Origin: Shewanella putrefaciens
GTDB lineage: Bacteria > Pseudomonadota > Gammaproteobacteria > Enterobacterales > Shewanellaceae
Length of the DNA: 64,000 nucleotides
Assembly (NCBI RefSeq): GCF_016406305.1
Contig: NZ_CP066369.1
Coordinates: forward strand, 3,614,501-3,678,500
Direction: 5' to 3'
The notes beneath the pieces are model-generated. The model saw nothing but the letters and a program-made list of their open reading frames with translations, did no database searches and was not told where the DNA came from. The translations under genes and the position numbers were made by a program. Below, in pieces: positions 48,008-57,808 of the stretch (position 1 is its first letter; each line of letters starts with the position of its first letter).

Positions 48008-48547
48008 ATGGAAGACAAAATCATTTATGAAGCAGAATTTGAGGACAATTTAGGCTGGTATTGGCTACTCTCTGGGGCGGCCTATTTCAGCCTAAGTATT
48101 ATAGGCATTCCTTTGTTATTACTATGGTTTCCAATTGGGTTATGGGGAACACGTCGTTATATTAGCAATATGAGCGCACGCTTAACGAACAATAAACTTA
48201 TCGTATGCAGGGGAATATTAACGCGCACCGAAAACACGGTTCCCTTAGATAAAATTACCGATATGGCACTGATCCAAGGCCCGATAATGCGACTCATGGG
48301 CCTGTATAAACTAACCGTTGAAACGGCAGGCCAATCGGGTTCGGGGGCCTTGATTAGCTTAGTTGGCGTGGTCGATGCACCAAAGTTTAGGAGCTTAGTG
48401 CTAACACAAAAAGAGCGTCTGATCCCCCAAGCTTCCCAGGCTAATTCACCCTTAGCACCCCATGATCCGCTCATTCATAATGTGGCAGAAATCACGGCGA
48501 GCTTAAAACGGATTGAAGCCCTACTCAGCCAAAAACTCGGTGGCTAG
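48008..48547 (+). CDS. PH-domain (bPH2/YdbS-like) membrane protein
   Basis: A 179-residue protein. One hydrophobic hairpin at about 20-50 (LLSGAAYFSLSIIGIPLLLL) precedes a bacterial PH-like domain (ARLTNNKLIVCRGILTRTEN, TVPLDKITDMALIQGPIMRL, LYKLTVETAGQSGSGALISL). C-terminally a short coiled segment (VAEITASLKRIEALLSQKL) follows. Function of the family is unclear. The ATG at 48008 has GAAGAG upstream; an earlier in-frame start (47978) is less well placed. Confidence 0.82.
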   Translation: MEDKIIYEAEFEDNLGWYWLLSGAAYFSLSIIGIPLLLLWFPIGLWGTRRYISNMSARLTNNKLIVCRGILTRTENTVPLDKITDMALIQGPIMRLMGLYKLTVETAGQSGSGALISLVGVVDAPKFRSLVLTQKERLIPQASQANSPLAPHDPLIHNVAEITASLKRIEALLSQKLGG

Positions 48548-48581
48548 CCCAAGGTTTTCTACAAAATTGATTAATCACCAA

Positions 48582-48600
48582 TTGATAAAAAATATATCAA
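48582..48600. promoter_or_regulatory. Inverted repeat upstream of the Nramp-like gene
   Basis: TTGATA and TATCAA are separated by 7 bp, 38 bp before the start codon. It may be an operator; no regulator is recognisable nearby. Confidence 0.35.
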
Positions 48601-48637
48601 ATGGCCCCCCATCAAATAGGCAACATTAGATAACGAC

Positions 48638-49924
48638 ATGACTCAATCTTTAATAACCGCTCCCGTAACCACTTGGTCCACCCGACTTGCCCTCGGCATC
48701 AAGGCCATGGGCCCCGGTGTCTTGATGGCCGCGGCTGCCATTGGTGCATCCCACTTAGTTGCATCCACCCGTGCAGGGGCCGAATTTGGCTGGCAACTCG
48801 CTTGGGTTATTTTAGGGGTGAATTTATTGAAGTATCCCTTCTTTGCCGCTGGAGCGCGTTACACCGCCGCCACGGGAGAAAGTTTACTGCACGGTTACTT
48901 GAAACAAGGCCGTGGCTATCTCTGGCTATTTACGGGACTCAATGTAATTGCCGCCATCGCCAGTACGGCGGGCGTTTGCATGCTAACGGCTGCCATGCTG
49001 ACGCAATTTATCCCATTGCCGATTGATTGGTTGGCCCTGTTAGTGTTAATCAGTTCATTGATTTTACTTATTTTTGGTCACTATCGACTGCTAGACAAAC
49101 TGACAAAAATCATTATGTTCGCCCTGACGCTCACCACATTAATTGCCGCCACATTAGCGTGGGATCATGCTCAGCCATTAGCGAGCAATTTTGTTTCTCC
49201 CTCACCTTGGCAATGGGCCTATGTGGGTTTTCTTGTCGCTATGATGGGATGGATGCCAGCTCCCATTGAGGTCAGCGCCTGGAACTCACTCTGGCTACTG
49301 GAAAAACAAAAAACCGAACAAGTCACTAAATCCCAAGCCCTACTGGATTTCAATTTGGGCTATATAGTCACCGCGCTCCTCGCCATCGTATTCCTCGCAC
49401 TTGGCGCATTGGTGATGCACGGCAGTGGCGAGGGTTTCTCTGATTCTGGCGCGCAATTTGCCCAGCAATTGATTAATTTATATAGCCAAGCCATGGGTGA
49501 AGATAGCCGCTATCTTATTGGTATAGTAGCCTTTTTATGCATATTCAGCACAACTGTCACCGTTATCGATGGCTACAGTCGCACCTTAGATATGGGCTGG
49601 CGATTATTGGCTCGCCCCGCATCCCTCGATAAAAGTAACGACCGAGCTCTCACAGGAATAATGCTTGCCGTGAGCGCCCTAGGTTTATTACTGATCCTGT
49701 TCTTTAAGGGGGCATTACTGCCCTTGCTTGAATTTGTGATGATTTTGGCCTTTATGACTACGGTCGTGTTTGCGTGGCTAAACTACCGCTTAATGACCAG
49801 CACACAACTCCCAGAGGATGAAAGATACGGCCTTAAAATGAAGCTGCTATCTTGGTTTGGTTTAAGCTATTTACTTATTTTTGCTGTGCTTTTTATTTAC
49901 TGGTATCTAGTGGTTAAAGTGTAG
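48638..49924 (+). CDS. Nramp-family transporter with a non-canonical metal site
   Basis: A 428-residue protein with 11 hydrophobic helices, clearly related to Nramp/MntH by the opening IKAMGPGVLMAAAAIGASHL and by the helix 6 region VAMMGWMPAPIEVSAWNSLW. However, helix 1 lacks the metal-binding Asp-Pro-Gly-Asn; the corresponding residues are Gly-Ala-Ser-His (36-39). Helix 6 retains Met-Pro but not the following His. It therefore probably does not move Mn/Fe in the usual way; other ions, protons or organic substrates are possible. It lies 90 bp downstream of the PH-domain gene. Confidence 0.8.
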   Translation: MTQSLITAPVTTWSTRLALGIKAMGPGVLMAAAAIGASHLVASTRAGAEFGWQLAWVILGVNLLKYPFFAAGARYTAATGESLLHGYLKQGRGYLWLFTGLNVIAAIASTAGVCMLTAAMLTQFIPLPIDWLALLVLISSLILLIFGHYRLLDKLTKIIMFALTLTTLIAATLAWDHAQPLASNFVSPSPWQWAYVGFLVAMMGWMPAPIEVSAWNSLWLLEKQKTEQVTKSQALLDFNLGYIVTALLAIVFLALGALVMHGSGEGFSDSGAQFAQQLINLYSQAMGEDSRYLIGIVAFLCIFSTTVTVIDGYSRTLDMGWRLLARPASLDKSNDRALTGIMLAVSALGLLLILFFKGALLPLLEFVMILAFMTTVVFAWLNYRLMTSTQLPEDERYGLKMKLLSWFGLSYLLIFAVLFIYWYLVVKV

Positions 49925-50066
49925 TTTGACAAACCGGAGCATGAGATATCGACTAGAGCCCATGCCGCACAGCCGCAAAATCATCCGCACTAGACTTTCC
50001 TGCTTTTCTGTGACTTTAAGTATATAATGTCGGCTCTTAAACCAGACAGCGCAGCCGCGCCAAGAG

Positions 50067-50537
50067 ATGACCATGATTAACAATGATATTTTGCGCCGTT
50101 TGCGCTTCGTGTTTGATTTCAGCAATGCCAAAATGATTAAAATTTTTGCCAAAGCCGGAAAAGAAGTGCCCGTCGAAGAGATGATTAATCTTCTGCGTAA
50201 AGAAGAGGAAGAAGGTTATAAGGCTTGCAACGACACGACACTATGTCAGTTTTTAGATGGTCTTATCATAGAGAAACGTGGTTTACGTGAAGGGGCTGAA
50301 ATACCAAAGCCAGTGTCACGCTTAAATAACAACTTAATCTTCAAAAAGCTCAGAGTCGCCCTCGAAATGCGTGAAGAAGATATAGTGGCAACCCTAGCCC
50401 TTGCCGAAGTGCAAATGTCAAAATCAGAACTGAGCGCCCTCTTTAGAAACCCTGATCATAAAAACTTCAAAGAGTGTGGCGATCAAATTCTGCGTAACTT
50501 TATCCGTGGTTTATCCCTCAAGTATCGCGGCGCATAA
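50067..50537 (+). CDS. DUF1456 family protein (YehS-like)
   Basis: A 156-residue cytoplasmic protein built of two similar halves: NDILRRLRFVFDFSNAKMIK, then FLDGLIIEKRG, and NNNLIFKKLRVALEMREEDI, then FRNPDHKNFKECGDQILRNF. These match E. coli YehS throughout. Function is unknown. The frame begins MTMINNDIL; the second ATG (50073, MINNDIL) is also possible. A perfect terminator follows. Confidence 0.88.
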   Translation: MTMINNDILRRLRFVFDFSNAKMIKIFAKAGKEVPVEEMINLLRKEEEEGYKACNDTTLCQFLDGLIIEKRGLREGAEIPKPVSRLNNNLIFKKLRVALEMREEDIVATLALAEVQMSKSELSALFRNPDHKNFKECGDQILRNFIRGLSLKYRGA

Positions 50538-50562
50538 CGCGCAGTTTCGTCGATAAAATCAA

Positions 50563-50590
50563 ACGCAGCCTAGGCTGCGTTTTTTGTTTA
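50563..50590 (+). terminator. Terminator after the DUF1456 gene
   Basis: AACGCAGCC pairs with GGCTGCGTT (TA loop) and is followed by six T plus further T, 25 bp after the stop codon. Confidence 0.9.
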
Positions 50591-50797
50591 TCCCCTCCGC
50601 CCACAAACGGCCTAAAACCCTAAAAGGCCGCCGACAATCGCGTTACTGAATCTCGTTTTAAACAAAGGTACTTGGCTGTGGTGCAAAAAAAACCACAAAT
50701 ACCTCACGACACGGGCAACAAAGATCACATTTCATGATAACCTTACGTGACTTACAGCACGTATCGAACCACTTACACAATAACTCAAAGGTTACCC

Positions 50798-52486
50798 ATG
50801 GACGATAATAAACGCCCCCTCTATCTTCCGTTTGCAGGACCTGCCATTCTTGAAGCCCCATTGATTAACAAGGGCAGTGCATTTTCTGAAGAAGAGCGTA
50901 TTTTCTTTAACCTCGAAGGCTTAGTCCCCTACGCCATTGAAACGATTGAAGAACAGGCGTCACGCGCCTACGATCAGTTCAGAAGTTTCAATAACGATCT
51001 CGACAAGCATATTTACCTACGCAATATCCAAGACACCAACGAAACCCTGTTTTATCGTTTAGTGCAAAATCACATCAGTGAAATGATGCCAATCATCTAC
51101 ACCCCGACGGTAGGTTTGGCCTGTGAGCGCTTCTCGAAAAACTATCGCCGTAACCGCGGTCTGTTCATCTCCTACCCGAACAAGGACAGGATCGATGACA
51201 TCCTCAATAACTCGACGCGCCAAAAGGTAAAGATCATCGTCGTGACCGACGGTGAACGTATCTTAGGTTTAGGCGATCAGGGCATTGGCGGCATGGGGAT
51301 CCCGATTGGTAAGTTGTCGCTCTACACTAGCTGTGGTGGGATCAGCCCCGCATATACCCTGCCCATCACCTTAGACGTAGGCACCGATAATCCACAATTG
51401 TTGGAAGATCCTATGTACATGGGTTGGCGCCATCCCCGTATTGGCGGTGAAGAATATGCCGAGTTTATCGAAGCCTTTATGCAAGCCGTACATGTACGCT
51501 GGCCAGATACCCTGATCCAATTTGAAGACTTCGCCCAAAAGAATGCGATGCCAATCCTTGAGCGTTATAAGGATCGTTACTGCTGTTTTAACGATGATAT
51601 TCAAGGTACTGCGGCTGTCACTGTCGGTTCCTTACTCGCCGCCTGTAAAGCCGCGGGGACAGAACTGAATCAACAACGTATTGCCTTCTTAGGTGCGGGC
51701 AGCGCAGGTTGTGGTATCGCCGAAGCCATAGTGGCACAGATGGTGTCCGAGGGGATAAGCGACGAGCAAGCTCGCAGCCAAGTCTGCATGGTTGACCGCT
51801 GGGGACTGCTGCTGGACAACATGCCGAACCTGTTGCCCTTCCAGCAAAAACTGGCACAAAAATGCGCCGACATCAGCAACTGGAGCAACTTTAGCGACAA
51901 TATTTCGTTGCTCGATGTCGTCAACAACGCCAAGCCCACAGTGCTGATTGGTGTGTCTGGCGCGCCGGGGCTTTTCACCGAGGAAATTATCCGCGCTATG
52001 CACAGCCACTGTGCGCGGCCGATTATTTTCCCGCTGTCTAACCCGACTAGCCGCGTCGAAGCGACGCCAAAAGACATTCTGCACTGGACTTCAGGCCAAG
52101 CCTTAGTTGCCACAGGTAGCCCATTTGAGCCAGTGGTTGTCGAAGGTGAAACCTATGAGATCGCCCAGTGTAACAACAGCTTTATCTTCCCTGGTATTGG
52201 TTTAGGTGTGTTAGCCTCGGGTGCGCGCCACGTATCGGACGCCATGCTAATGGCCTCGAGTCGCGCCCTCGCCGAATGCTCACCTTTGGCCATTAATGGC
52301 AGCGGCCCATTACTGCCAAAACTGGAAGATATTCATTCGGTCAGTAAACATATCGCCTTTGCCGTTGGTAAAGTGGCGATTGAGCAGGGTTTATCCTTAC
52401 CTGCAAGTGATGAGCTACTTAAGCAGGCGATTGAAGATAATTTCTGGAAACCTGAATACCGCCGCTATAAGCGCACGTCGTTCTAA
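50798..52486 (+). CDS. maeA: NAD-dependent malic enzyme
   Basis: Oxidative decarboxylation of malate to pyruvate with NAD. From the ATG at 50798 (AAAGG upstream) it has 562 residues, as the E. coli MaeA/SfcA. Motifs: [40 protein letters not shown] (Tyr/Lys catalytic region nearby), [20 protein letters not shown], and the Rossmann loop [15 protein letters not shown], then [14 protein letters not shown]. The longer frame to 50747 adds 17 residues and is not supported. Confidence 0.95.
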   Translation: MDDNKRPLYLPFAGPAILEAPLINKGSAFSEEERIFFNLEGLVPYAIETIEEQASRAYDQFRSFNNDLDKHIYLRNIQDTNETLFYRLVQNHISEMMPIIYTPTVGLACERFSKNYRRNRGLFISYPNKDRIDDILNNSTRQKVKIIVVTDGERILGLGDQGIGGMGIPIGKLSLYTSCGGISPAYTLPITLDVGTDNPQLLEDPMYMGWRHPRIGGEEYAEFIEAFMQAVHVRWPDTLIQFEDFAQKNAMPILERYKDRYCCFNDDIQGTAAVTVGSLLAACKAAGTELNQQRIAFLGAGSAGCGIAEAIVAQMVSEGISDEQARSQVCMVDRWGLLLDNMPNLLPFQQKLAQKCADISNWSNFSDNISLLDVVNNAKPTVLIGVSGAPGLFTEEIIRAMHSHCARPIIFPLSNPTSRVEATPKDILHWTSGQALVATGSPFEPVVVEGETYEIAQCNNSFIFPGIGLGVLASGARHVSDAMLMASSRALAECSPLAINGSGPLLPKLEDIHSVSKHIAFAVGKVAIEQGLSLPASDELLKQAIEDNFWKPEYRRYKRTSF

Positions 52487-52508
52487 CCGTTGAGCTTCAA
52501 CGCTAAGT

Positions 52509-52534
52509 AAAAAGCCCGTCGAATGACGGGCTTT
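52509..52534. terminator. Bidirectional terminator after the malic enzyme gene
   Basis: AAAAGCCCGTC pairs with GACGGGCTTTT (4-nt loop) between convergent genes. Confidence 0.88.
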
Positions 52535-52558
52535 TGCTATCTGACACAATCTGATGCT

Positions 52559-52993
52559 TTAAGGCGCCATCACCTGTTTAAAGCTATTGAGCATAGAACG
52601 ATCGGTGCGGGCCTTTTTCAACTTACGCAGGCTTTCCTTGAGCGACTCATCGGCCAAACGGGTAAATATCCCGTTGTATTCCTTCTCGTTAATCGCTTCG
52701 TCCGTATCCGCCTGCTCAGAAATTTCCTGCGCGACTCGGCTTAATTGCAACCAAGCGTTAGCAATATAAAAACCATGGAACTCAGCCTGTGACATGAGAT
52801 TACGCGCACTGGCGGGCAACGCATCCCAAGCTTGGCTAAATTTAGCTTCTCTATCTTCTAACAGCTCGGCACATAAACCTTGATAGGCCGCTAATAAGCT
52901 CTCGGGCAATTTCGCCATAGGTAACACTTTATTGGCGACATTGTGGGAAATCTGCTCGGCAGTTTCACGATAAGCGGCTGATAATTCGCTCAT
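52559..52993 (-). CDS. Small helical protein of unknown function
   Basis: I do not recognise this protein of about 144 residues. It is acidic and all-helical in appearance (AAYRETAEQISHNVANKVLP, LPASARNLMSQAEFHGFYIA, LADESLKESLRKLKKA), without signal peptide or membrane helix. The ATG at 52993 is better placed relative to AGAGAG than the GTG at 52999. It ends just beyond a shared terminator. Context (malic enzyme and PAP2 phosphatase) gives no clue. Confidence 0.65.
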   Translation of the reverse strand: MSELSAAYRETAEQISHNVANKVLPMAKLPESLLAAYQGLCAELLEDREAKFSQAWDALPASARNLMSQAEFHGFYIANAWLQLSRVAQEISEQADTDEAINEKEYNGIFTRLADESLKESLRKLKKARTDRSMLNSFKQVMAP

Positions 52994-53025
52994 AAACACT
53001 CTCTAATCTTGACTAATGACAGTGG

Positions 53026-53550
53026 CTAAAACCGGCCACTAATATACACACCGTAAATACCATTACCCGCTAAGGGCGTCACTGTAATCCCTTTATAGGG
53101 GTCAGTAAAATACCAACCCGCTAATGCCCCAATCGCGGCGCCCGCGAGCACATCTTCTAAATAATGTTGGTCACTCGCCACTCGAGTGTAACCTACGTAG
53201 GAGGCGACGATATAGGCGGGTAAACCATATTGCCAACCATAACGCTGCTGGATAAAGGTCGCCGCCATAAAGCTATCCGAGGTGTGGCCCGATGGAAAAG
53301 AGTCATCGCCACTGCCATCGGGTCTATCCTTACTCACCCCATACTTTAGGCCTTCGACCACTAAACGGCTCGATACCGCCGCCTGTATTAATTGCCAACT
53401 GCCATCGTAGCCGTCCTCATAAAATAAGGTGGCCCCCATCGCCGTAGCTGGCAACATCAAATGCAGTACATCGCCCGAAGTTTCTAAATCTGAGCTGGCC
53501 CAACTGGTGCCACTGAGAATGACTAACAGTACACAGAATAACTTTTTCAC
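53026..53550 (-). CDS. PAP2-family phosphatase, exported
   Basis: A 174-residue lipid phosphatase-like protein with a signal peptide (MKKLFCVLLVILSGTSWASS). The three PAP2 motifs are intact: KYGVSKDRPDGSGDD (KxxxxxxRP), FPSGHTSDS and TRVASDQHYLEDVLAG. Unlike most lipid phosphatases it has few membrane helices, so it may act on soluble or lipid phosphates in the periplasm. It lies divergent from the GGDEF gene, 156 bp apart. Confidence 0.87.
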   Translation of the reverse strand: MKKLFCVLLVILSGTSWASSDLETSGDVLHLMLPATAMGATLFYEDGYDGSWQLIQAAVSSRLVVEGLKYGVSKDRPDGSGDDSFPSGHTSDSFMAATFIQQRYGWQYGLPAYIVASYVGYTRVASDQHYLEDVLAGAAIGALAGWYFTDPYKGITVTPLAGNGIYGVYISGRF

Positions 53551-53706
53551 CGATGATTCCTTTTCGGGTAAATTCCAAGGCGACGTTTATACCTTGATAG
53601 TCACGGGAATGCAAAATTGTACTTGTTTTATATCAGCTGTGACGAAAAAGACTATGCTAAGATGATGATTAGCTATTGATTTCAACGCGGATAGGAATTA
53701 TTCACT

Positions 53707-55632
53707 TTGTCACATCCAGTGCGCTATTTATCACTCCTTTTGTTGCTACTCTTTACGCAACCCTTTGCCATGGCCGAAGAAAAAACACTGGTTGATAAAA
53801 TATTTGCAAAGCATGAACGCGGCGACACTATGACTCCTGAAGCGGTCAAAGAGGATATTGCGCAACTAAGCAAACTGATCCCCGCCGATGATGTTATTCG
53901 AACCGAAAAATTGCAGTTGTTAAAATGCTGGAATCAGGCCGCTGAAACCGAGCAGGAGGTGAATTCAGCGCTTGCCTATACGACCCACGCCCTGGCCAAT
54001 ATTCCCCCAAACGCCAGCCCTCACTATGTCACAGACTTAACCCTCTGCCATGCTTGGTATTTGTATTTAAGTGGCGATATGAAAGGTGCGATGGAAGGCT
54101 ACGATCTGAGCGTGAAACGCGCCTATGAGTATGAAGACCTAAAGCTTATCGCCGACTCACGCAGTCTTCGTGGCTCCCTATATTCTTATATTGGTGATTT
54201 TTCTTCGGCATTAGAAGATCTAGTGACAGCGCAGGATCTGTACGAATCATTAAATTTAACGGGCTGGGCCAATTTCAACCTTGCCGATGTAGCCACCAGC
54301 TTTAGACGCTACGGCGATCCAAAGAGCGCCATTCGTTATTACAATAAACTTAAAGATGTTTATTTAAAAAACAACAACCAAGACCAAGCTATCTTAGTCA
54401 TCTCAGATATTGGCTTAGCCTTAGATGAACTCGGTGAGCACCAGCAAGCGATAGAGCAATTTCTGATAAGTTACCGCTATTATAAGGAACATCAGCAGAC
54501 AGTTGCCGCCGCCATTGCCGCGACGAATATTGCATACAGCTTAATTCAACTCAATCGCCTCGACGAAGCCGAGCGTTATTTAGCCGAAGCCGCGGCGGTT
54601 ATCACCGAAAAAGAACCCACAGCCTACAGTTTTATGAAACTGTTTATGGGGGAAATTCAATTTAAACGGGGTCACTATGCCGAGGCCCTTATCGAGCTCA
54701 CTGAAGGAGAAGAAGCCTTTCGTTCCCTGCATAATGATCGGGGATTGGTTCAGCTCCTGCAGTTAAAGAGTGAGGTGTATGCCGCCATGGATAATTTACC
54801 CGCAGCCTATGGTGCATTACAGGAGTTTATGGTCATCACAAAAAAAGTGGATGGTAACTCACTCGACCTACAAACCACTGAATTAAAAGTTAAATTCGAT
54901 ACCAGCCGCATAACCTTAGAAAATGAACGGCTCATTGAAAATCAAACACTGAAAGAGCAGGAACTTGCCCTACTTGAGCAGAATAAGTCATTGCAATACA
55001 TCATCTTGCTGCTAACTGTCTGCATACTCGTTATAGTCTCTCTTTTCGCCTATAAACAAGTACATCGAAATCGTCAGCTGCAAGCCATTGCCCTAACCGA
55101 TTATCTGACCCAACTGCCGAATCGGCGGCATATTTATGCCCAAGCAGCCAAGTATTTCCAGCAAGCGTTAAAGCAGCAACATCCATTCTCGGTGATGATT
55201 TTCGATGCGGATCATTTCAAGCAAATCAACGATAACTTTGGCCATGAAATTGGCGATCGGGCGCTGATCACTATAGCCAATGCGGGCCAAGCCCTTACGG
55301 GAAATAAAGACCATTTAGGCCGTATCGGTGGTGAAGAGTTTTTGATCCTACTGCCCAATACCGATGCTAAACGAGCCAAGGAATTTGCCCATCAATTGCA
55401 AAGCAAAATTACTGAATTCAGCCATCAAGAATTACCCCATGAACTGACATTAACAGTGAGCGCCGGGGTCGCCACCCTAGGGAAAGAATCGCCAGATAAA
55501 GATTTTGCCAGCTTGCTGAAGCGGGCAGACAAGGCCCTCTATGCCGCTAAACATGCGGGGAGAAACTGCGTAAAATCAGCCGATGGCTTAGACGATAAGC
55601 CGGACGATGACTCAGACAATGCCAGCGCTTAA
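53707..55632 (+). CDS. TPR-repeat diguanylate cyclase (GGDEF)
   Basis: A 641-residue membrane sensor that makes c-di-GMP. A signal peptide (YLSLLLLLLFTQPFAMAEE) precedes about eight periplasmic TPR-like repeats (residues 30-390). A membrane helix lies at about 437-457, preceded by coiled coil, then GGDEF. The active loop is GGEEF at 541-545; the I-site position reads GNKD instead of RxxD, so product inhibition is probably absent. The frame starts at a TTG at 53707 with AGGAA nine bases upstream; a GTG 15 bases later is an alternative. It ends in an acidic tail (DDKPDDDSDN). Confidence 0.88.
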   Translation: MSHPVRYLSLLLLLLFTQPFAMAEEKTLVDKIFAKHERGDTMTPEAVKEDIAQLSKLIPADDVIRTEKLQLLKCWNQAAETEQEVNSALAYTTHALANIPPNASPHYVTDLTLCHAWYLYLSGDMKGAMEGYDLSVKRAYEYEDLKLIADSRSLRGSLYSYIGDFSSALEDLVTAQDLYESLNLTGWANFNLADVATSFRRYGDPKSAIRYYNKLKDVYLKNNNQDQAILVISDIGLALDELGEHQQAIEQFLISYRYYKEHQQTVAAAIAATNIAYSLIQLNRLDEAERYLAEAAAVITEKEPTAYSFMKLFMGEIQFKRGHYAEALIELTEGEEAFRSLHNDRGLVQLLQLKSEVYAAMDNLPAAYGALQEFMVITKKVDGNSLDLQTTELKVKFDTSRITLENERLIENQTLKEQELALLEQNKSLQYIILLLTVCILVIVSLFAYKQVHRNRQLQAIALTDYLTQLPNRRHIYAQAAKYFQQALKQQHPFSVMIFDADHFKQINDNFGHEIGDRALITIANAGQALTGNKDHLGRIGGEEFLILLPNTDAKRAKEFAHQLQSKITEFSHQELPHELTLTVSAGVATLGKESPDKDFASLLKRADKALYAAKHAGRNCVKSADGLDDKPDDDSDNASA

Positions 55633-55657
55633 GTTAAGGTTTAAGTTAAGGCTTAAG
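55629..55657. repeat. 12-bp tandem repeat spanning the stops of two convergent genes
   Basis: TTAAGTTAAGGT and TTAAGTTAAGGC are adjacent, followed by TTAAG. The plus gene stop (TAA at 55630) and the minus gene stop (55655-55653) both lie in the array. Confidence 0.8.
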
Positions 55658-56450
55658 TATTTTTATGCCAAAAAATCTGATGCTCTAACGGCGGAGGTAA
55701 ATCCCCAAACCAATGTTGATATAAACGGCTAAACTCGCCAGAATTCTTCATTTTTTCAAGCTCCGCCTGCCAACTTAACACCAGTTCGGCGGCAGTCCCT
55801 TTCGAAAAGGCGAGATACAGCTTAATTTCCGAAACCACATACACTTGCTGTACATCTGCTTCCTTCGCACCGATTTCCTCCAATAGATGTTTGACGGCAA
55901 GGTCAGCCTGACACCAAAAACGCACCCGAGAAAATAATAATTGTTTGGCAGATTGCTGGGGAAAACTGGCGACGAGCAGGTTATTAACGCCAGATAAGGC
56001 TAATAACTGGGCACCCGCGGACTCACGGTAAACCCCCACCAGCCCCGCAGTTTTGACCTCGGCTAAATGATTAATCGTTATCGGATCGTCAGCTCTGGCA
56101 TATAAAGCGATCTTACTGGTTGCTATTGGCCCAATAAAATCAAATAGGCTTTCACGCTCATCCCCTATTGAGGTCGCAAACAGCAACACATTGGCCGAAG
56201 AACTGGCAATCGAATAAGCCCGAGCCCAAGGGAGCACATTAATTTTCTCCTGCTGGCCTAATCTGGCCTGGAGCAGATTAACCAACTCCACGCCAAACCC
56301 CTGGGGAATACCATTTTGCTCATAGCTCATGGGCGGCCACACTTCGGTGACCAATTTCAATTTTTCCTCAGCCACAGATCCATCGCTAGGCAACAAGAGC
56401 AGCAGCCCCATCACCAACAAGACGAGCCTTGAGAACGACACACTCAACAT
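55653..56450 (-). CDS. Periplasmic solute-binding protein (SBP_bac_3-like)
   Basis: A 265-residue protein with signal peptide (LVLLVMGLLLLLPSDGSVAE) and the type-II periplasmic binding fold: LKLVTEVWPPMSYEQNGIPQ, GFGVELVNLLQARLG, NVLPWARAYSIASSSANVLL. Such stand-alone proteins in Shewanella resemble amino-acid-binding proteins but often lack ABC partners; none is encoded here. It may feed signal-transduction proteins. Shares the convergent stop repeat with the GGDEF gene. Confidence 0.82.
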   Translation of the reverse strand: MLSVSFSRLVLLVMGLLLLLPSDGSVAEEKLKLVTEVWPPMSYEQNGIPQGFGVELVNLLQARLGQQEKINVLPWARAYSIASSSANVLLFATSIGDERESLFDFIGPIATSKIALYARADDPITINHLAEVKTAGLVGVYRESAGAQLLALSGVNNLLVASFPQQSAKQLLFSRVRFWCQADLAVKHLLEEIGAKEADVQQVYVVSEIKLYLAFSKGTAAELVLSWQAELEKMKNSGEFSRLYQHWFGDLPPPLEHQIFWHKNT

Positions 56451-56604
56451 AGGGTTACCAAAATGGCAGAAATTACTCTAATCATAGATATACCTATGCC
56501 CATTGCAAGGGAGCGCCTATCTTCACTGTAACAGATGAAAATCGTGCTCAACGGAGGAAAACTGTTATCATAGCGCCATCAAACCTAGCGCATTTTTCCC
56601 ATTC

Positions 56605-57807
56605 ATGTCCATTGTTACCCATAGCAACTCCAACCAACCCAATGCCCGCGAACTCGCTAGGCTCGCACTGCAGATAAAGACATGGGGCAAAGCACTCGGA
56701 TTTGCACAGGTGGGGATTTGTGATACCGACCTTACCGCGCAGGAAAGCCAGCTTCAAGCTTGGTTGGATAAGGGCTATCACGGCGAAATGGCCTATATGG
56801 CTAACCATGGAATGATGCGCGCGCGCCCACAGGAATTGCACCCAGGCACTGTGAGGGTGATAGCGGTACGCATGGATTATTTGCCCCCAGAAGCAGGCTT
56901 TGCCACGAATCTTACCGACCCCAATCTAGGTTATATTTCCCGCTATGCCGGAGGGCGCGACTATCATAAATTGATCCGCGCTCGACTTAAAAAGCTAGGG
57001 GATCAGATCAGCGCCGAATTAATTAACCTCGGTTTCGATGCCGCCGATTTTCGCCCCTTTGTCGATTCGGCCCCGATACTCGAGCGGCCCTTAGCCGAAA
57101 AAGCCGGGATTGGCTGGACGGGTAAGCACTCACTCATACTCAACCATGATGCGGGCAGTTGGTTCTTTTTGGGGGAGCTACTGATCAACCTTCCTCTGCC
57201 AATCGATATCCCTATTGCCGAAGGCTGCAATACTTGCGTTGCCTGCATCACCTCCTGCCCAACGGGAGCGATTGTCGAGCCCTATGTGATCGACGGTCGA
57301 CGCTGTATTTCCTATCTCACCATAGAACTGCAGGGGTCTATCCCAGAGGAGTTACGGCCACTGATGGGCAATCGAATCTACGGTTGTGATGATTGCCAAC
57401 TCGTTTGCCCCATCAATCGAGAGGCGCCGCTGACGGAAGAAACCGACTTCCACATTCGTCCTAAGTTACAGCAGCCTGAACTTCTCAACCTTTTTGCATG
57501 GAGCGAAGCCGAGTTTCTCAAACACACAGAGGGCAGCGCTATTCGCCGCATCGGCCATAATCGCTGGCTGAGAAATATCGCCGTTGCGCTGGGTAATGCC
57601 CCAGCAAATCCCGCCATCATTACCGCACTTAAGGCCCGCAATGACGGCGAAGATATCGATGAGATAGTACGTGAGCATATCGAATGGGCACTTAAGGCCC
57701 AGCAATTGCGCCTAGCCGAAAGCGAGGCAACAGCCCAACAAAAAGCCCGCCGTAAAACCGATCGCATAGTGCGAATTATCGAGAAAGGTTTACCACGGGA
57801 CGCCTAA
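56605..57807 (+). CDS. queG: Epoxyqueuosine reductase
   Basis: Cobalamin and [4Fe-4S] enzyme performing the last step of queuosine tRNA modification. At 400 residues: FRPFVDSAPILERPLAEKAG with the catalytic Asp, GWTGKHSLILNHDAGSWFFL, two cluster motifs CNTCVACITSCPTGAI and CDDCQLVCPIN, and the HEAT-like C-terminal tail (IRRIGHNRWLRNIAVALGNA). Followed immediately by a hexanucleotide repeat, not by a gene. Confidence 0.95.
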   Translation: MSIVTHSNSNQPNARELARLALQIKTWGKALGFAQVGICDTDLTAQESQLQAWLDKGYHGEMAYMANHGMMRARPQELHPGTVRVIAVRMDYLPPEAGFATNLTDPNLGYISRYAGGRDYHKLIRARLKKLGDQISAELINLGFDAADFRPFVDSAPILERPLAEKAGIGWTGKHSLILNHDAGSWFFLGELLINLPLPIDIPIAEGCNTCVACITSCPTGAIVEPYVIDGRRCISYLTIELQGSIPEELRPLMGNRIYGCDDCQLVCPINREAPLTEETDFHIRPKLQQPELLNLFAWSEAEFLKHTEGSAIRRIGHNRWLRNIAVALGNAPANPAIITALKARNDGEDIDEIVREHIEWALKAQQLRLAESEATAQQKARRKTDRIVRIIEKGLPRDA

Positions 57808-57808
57808 G

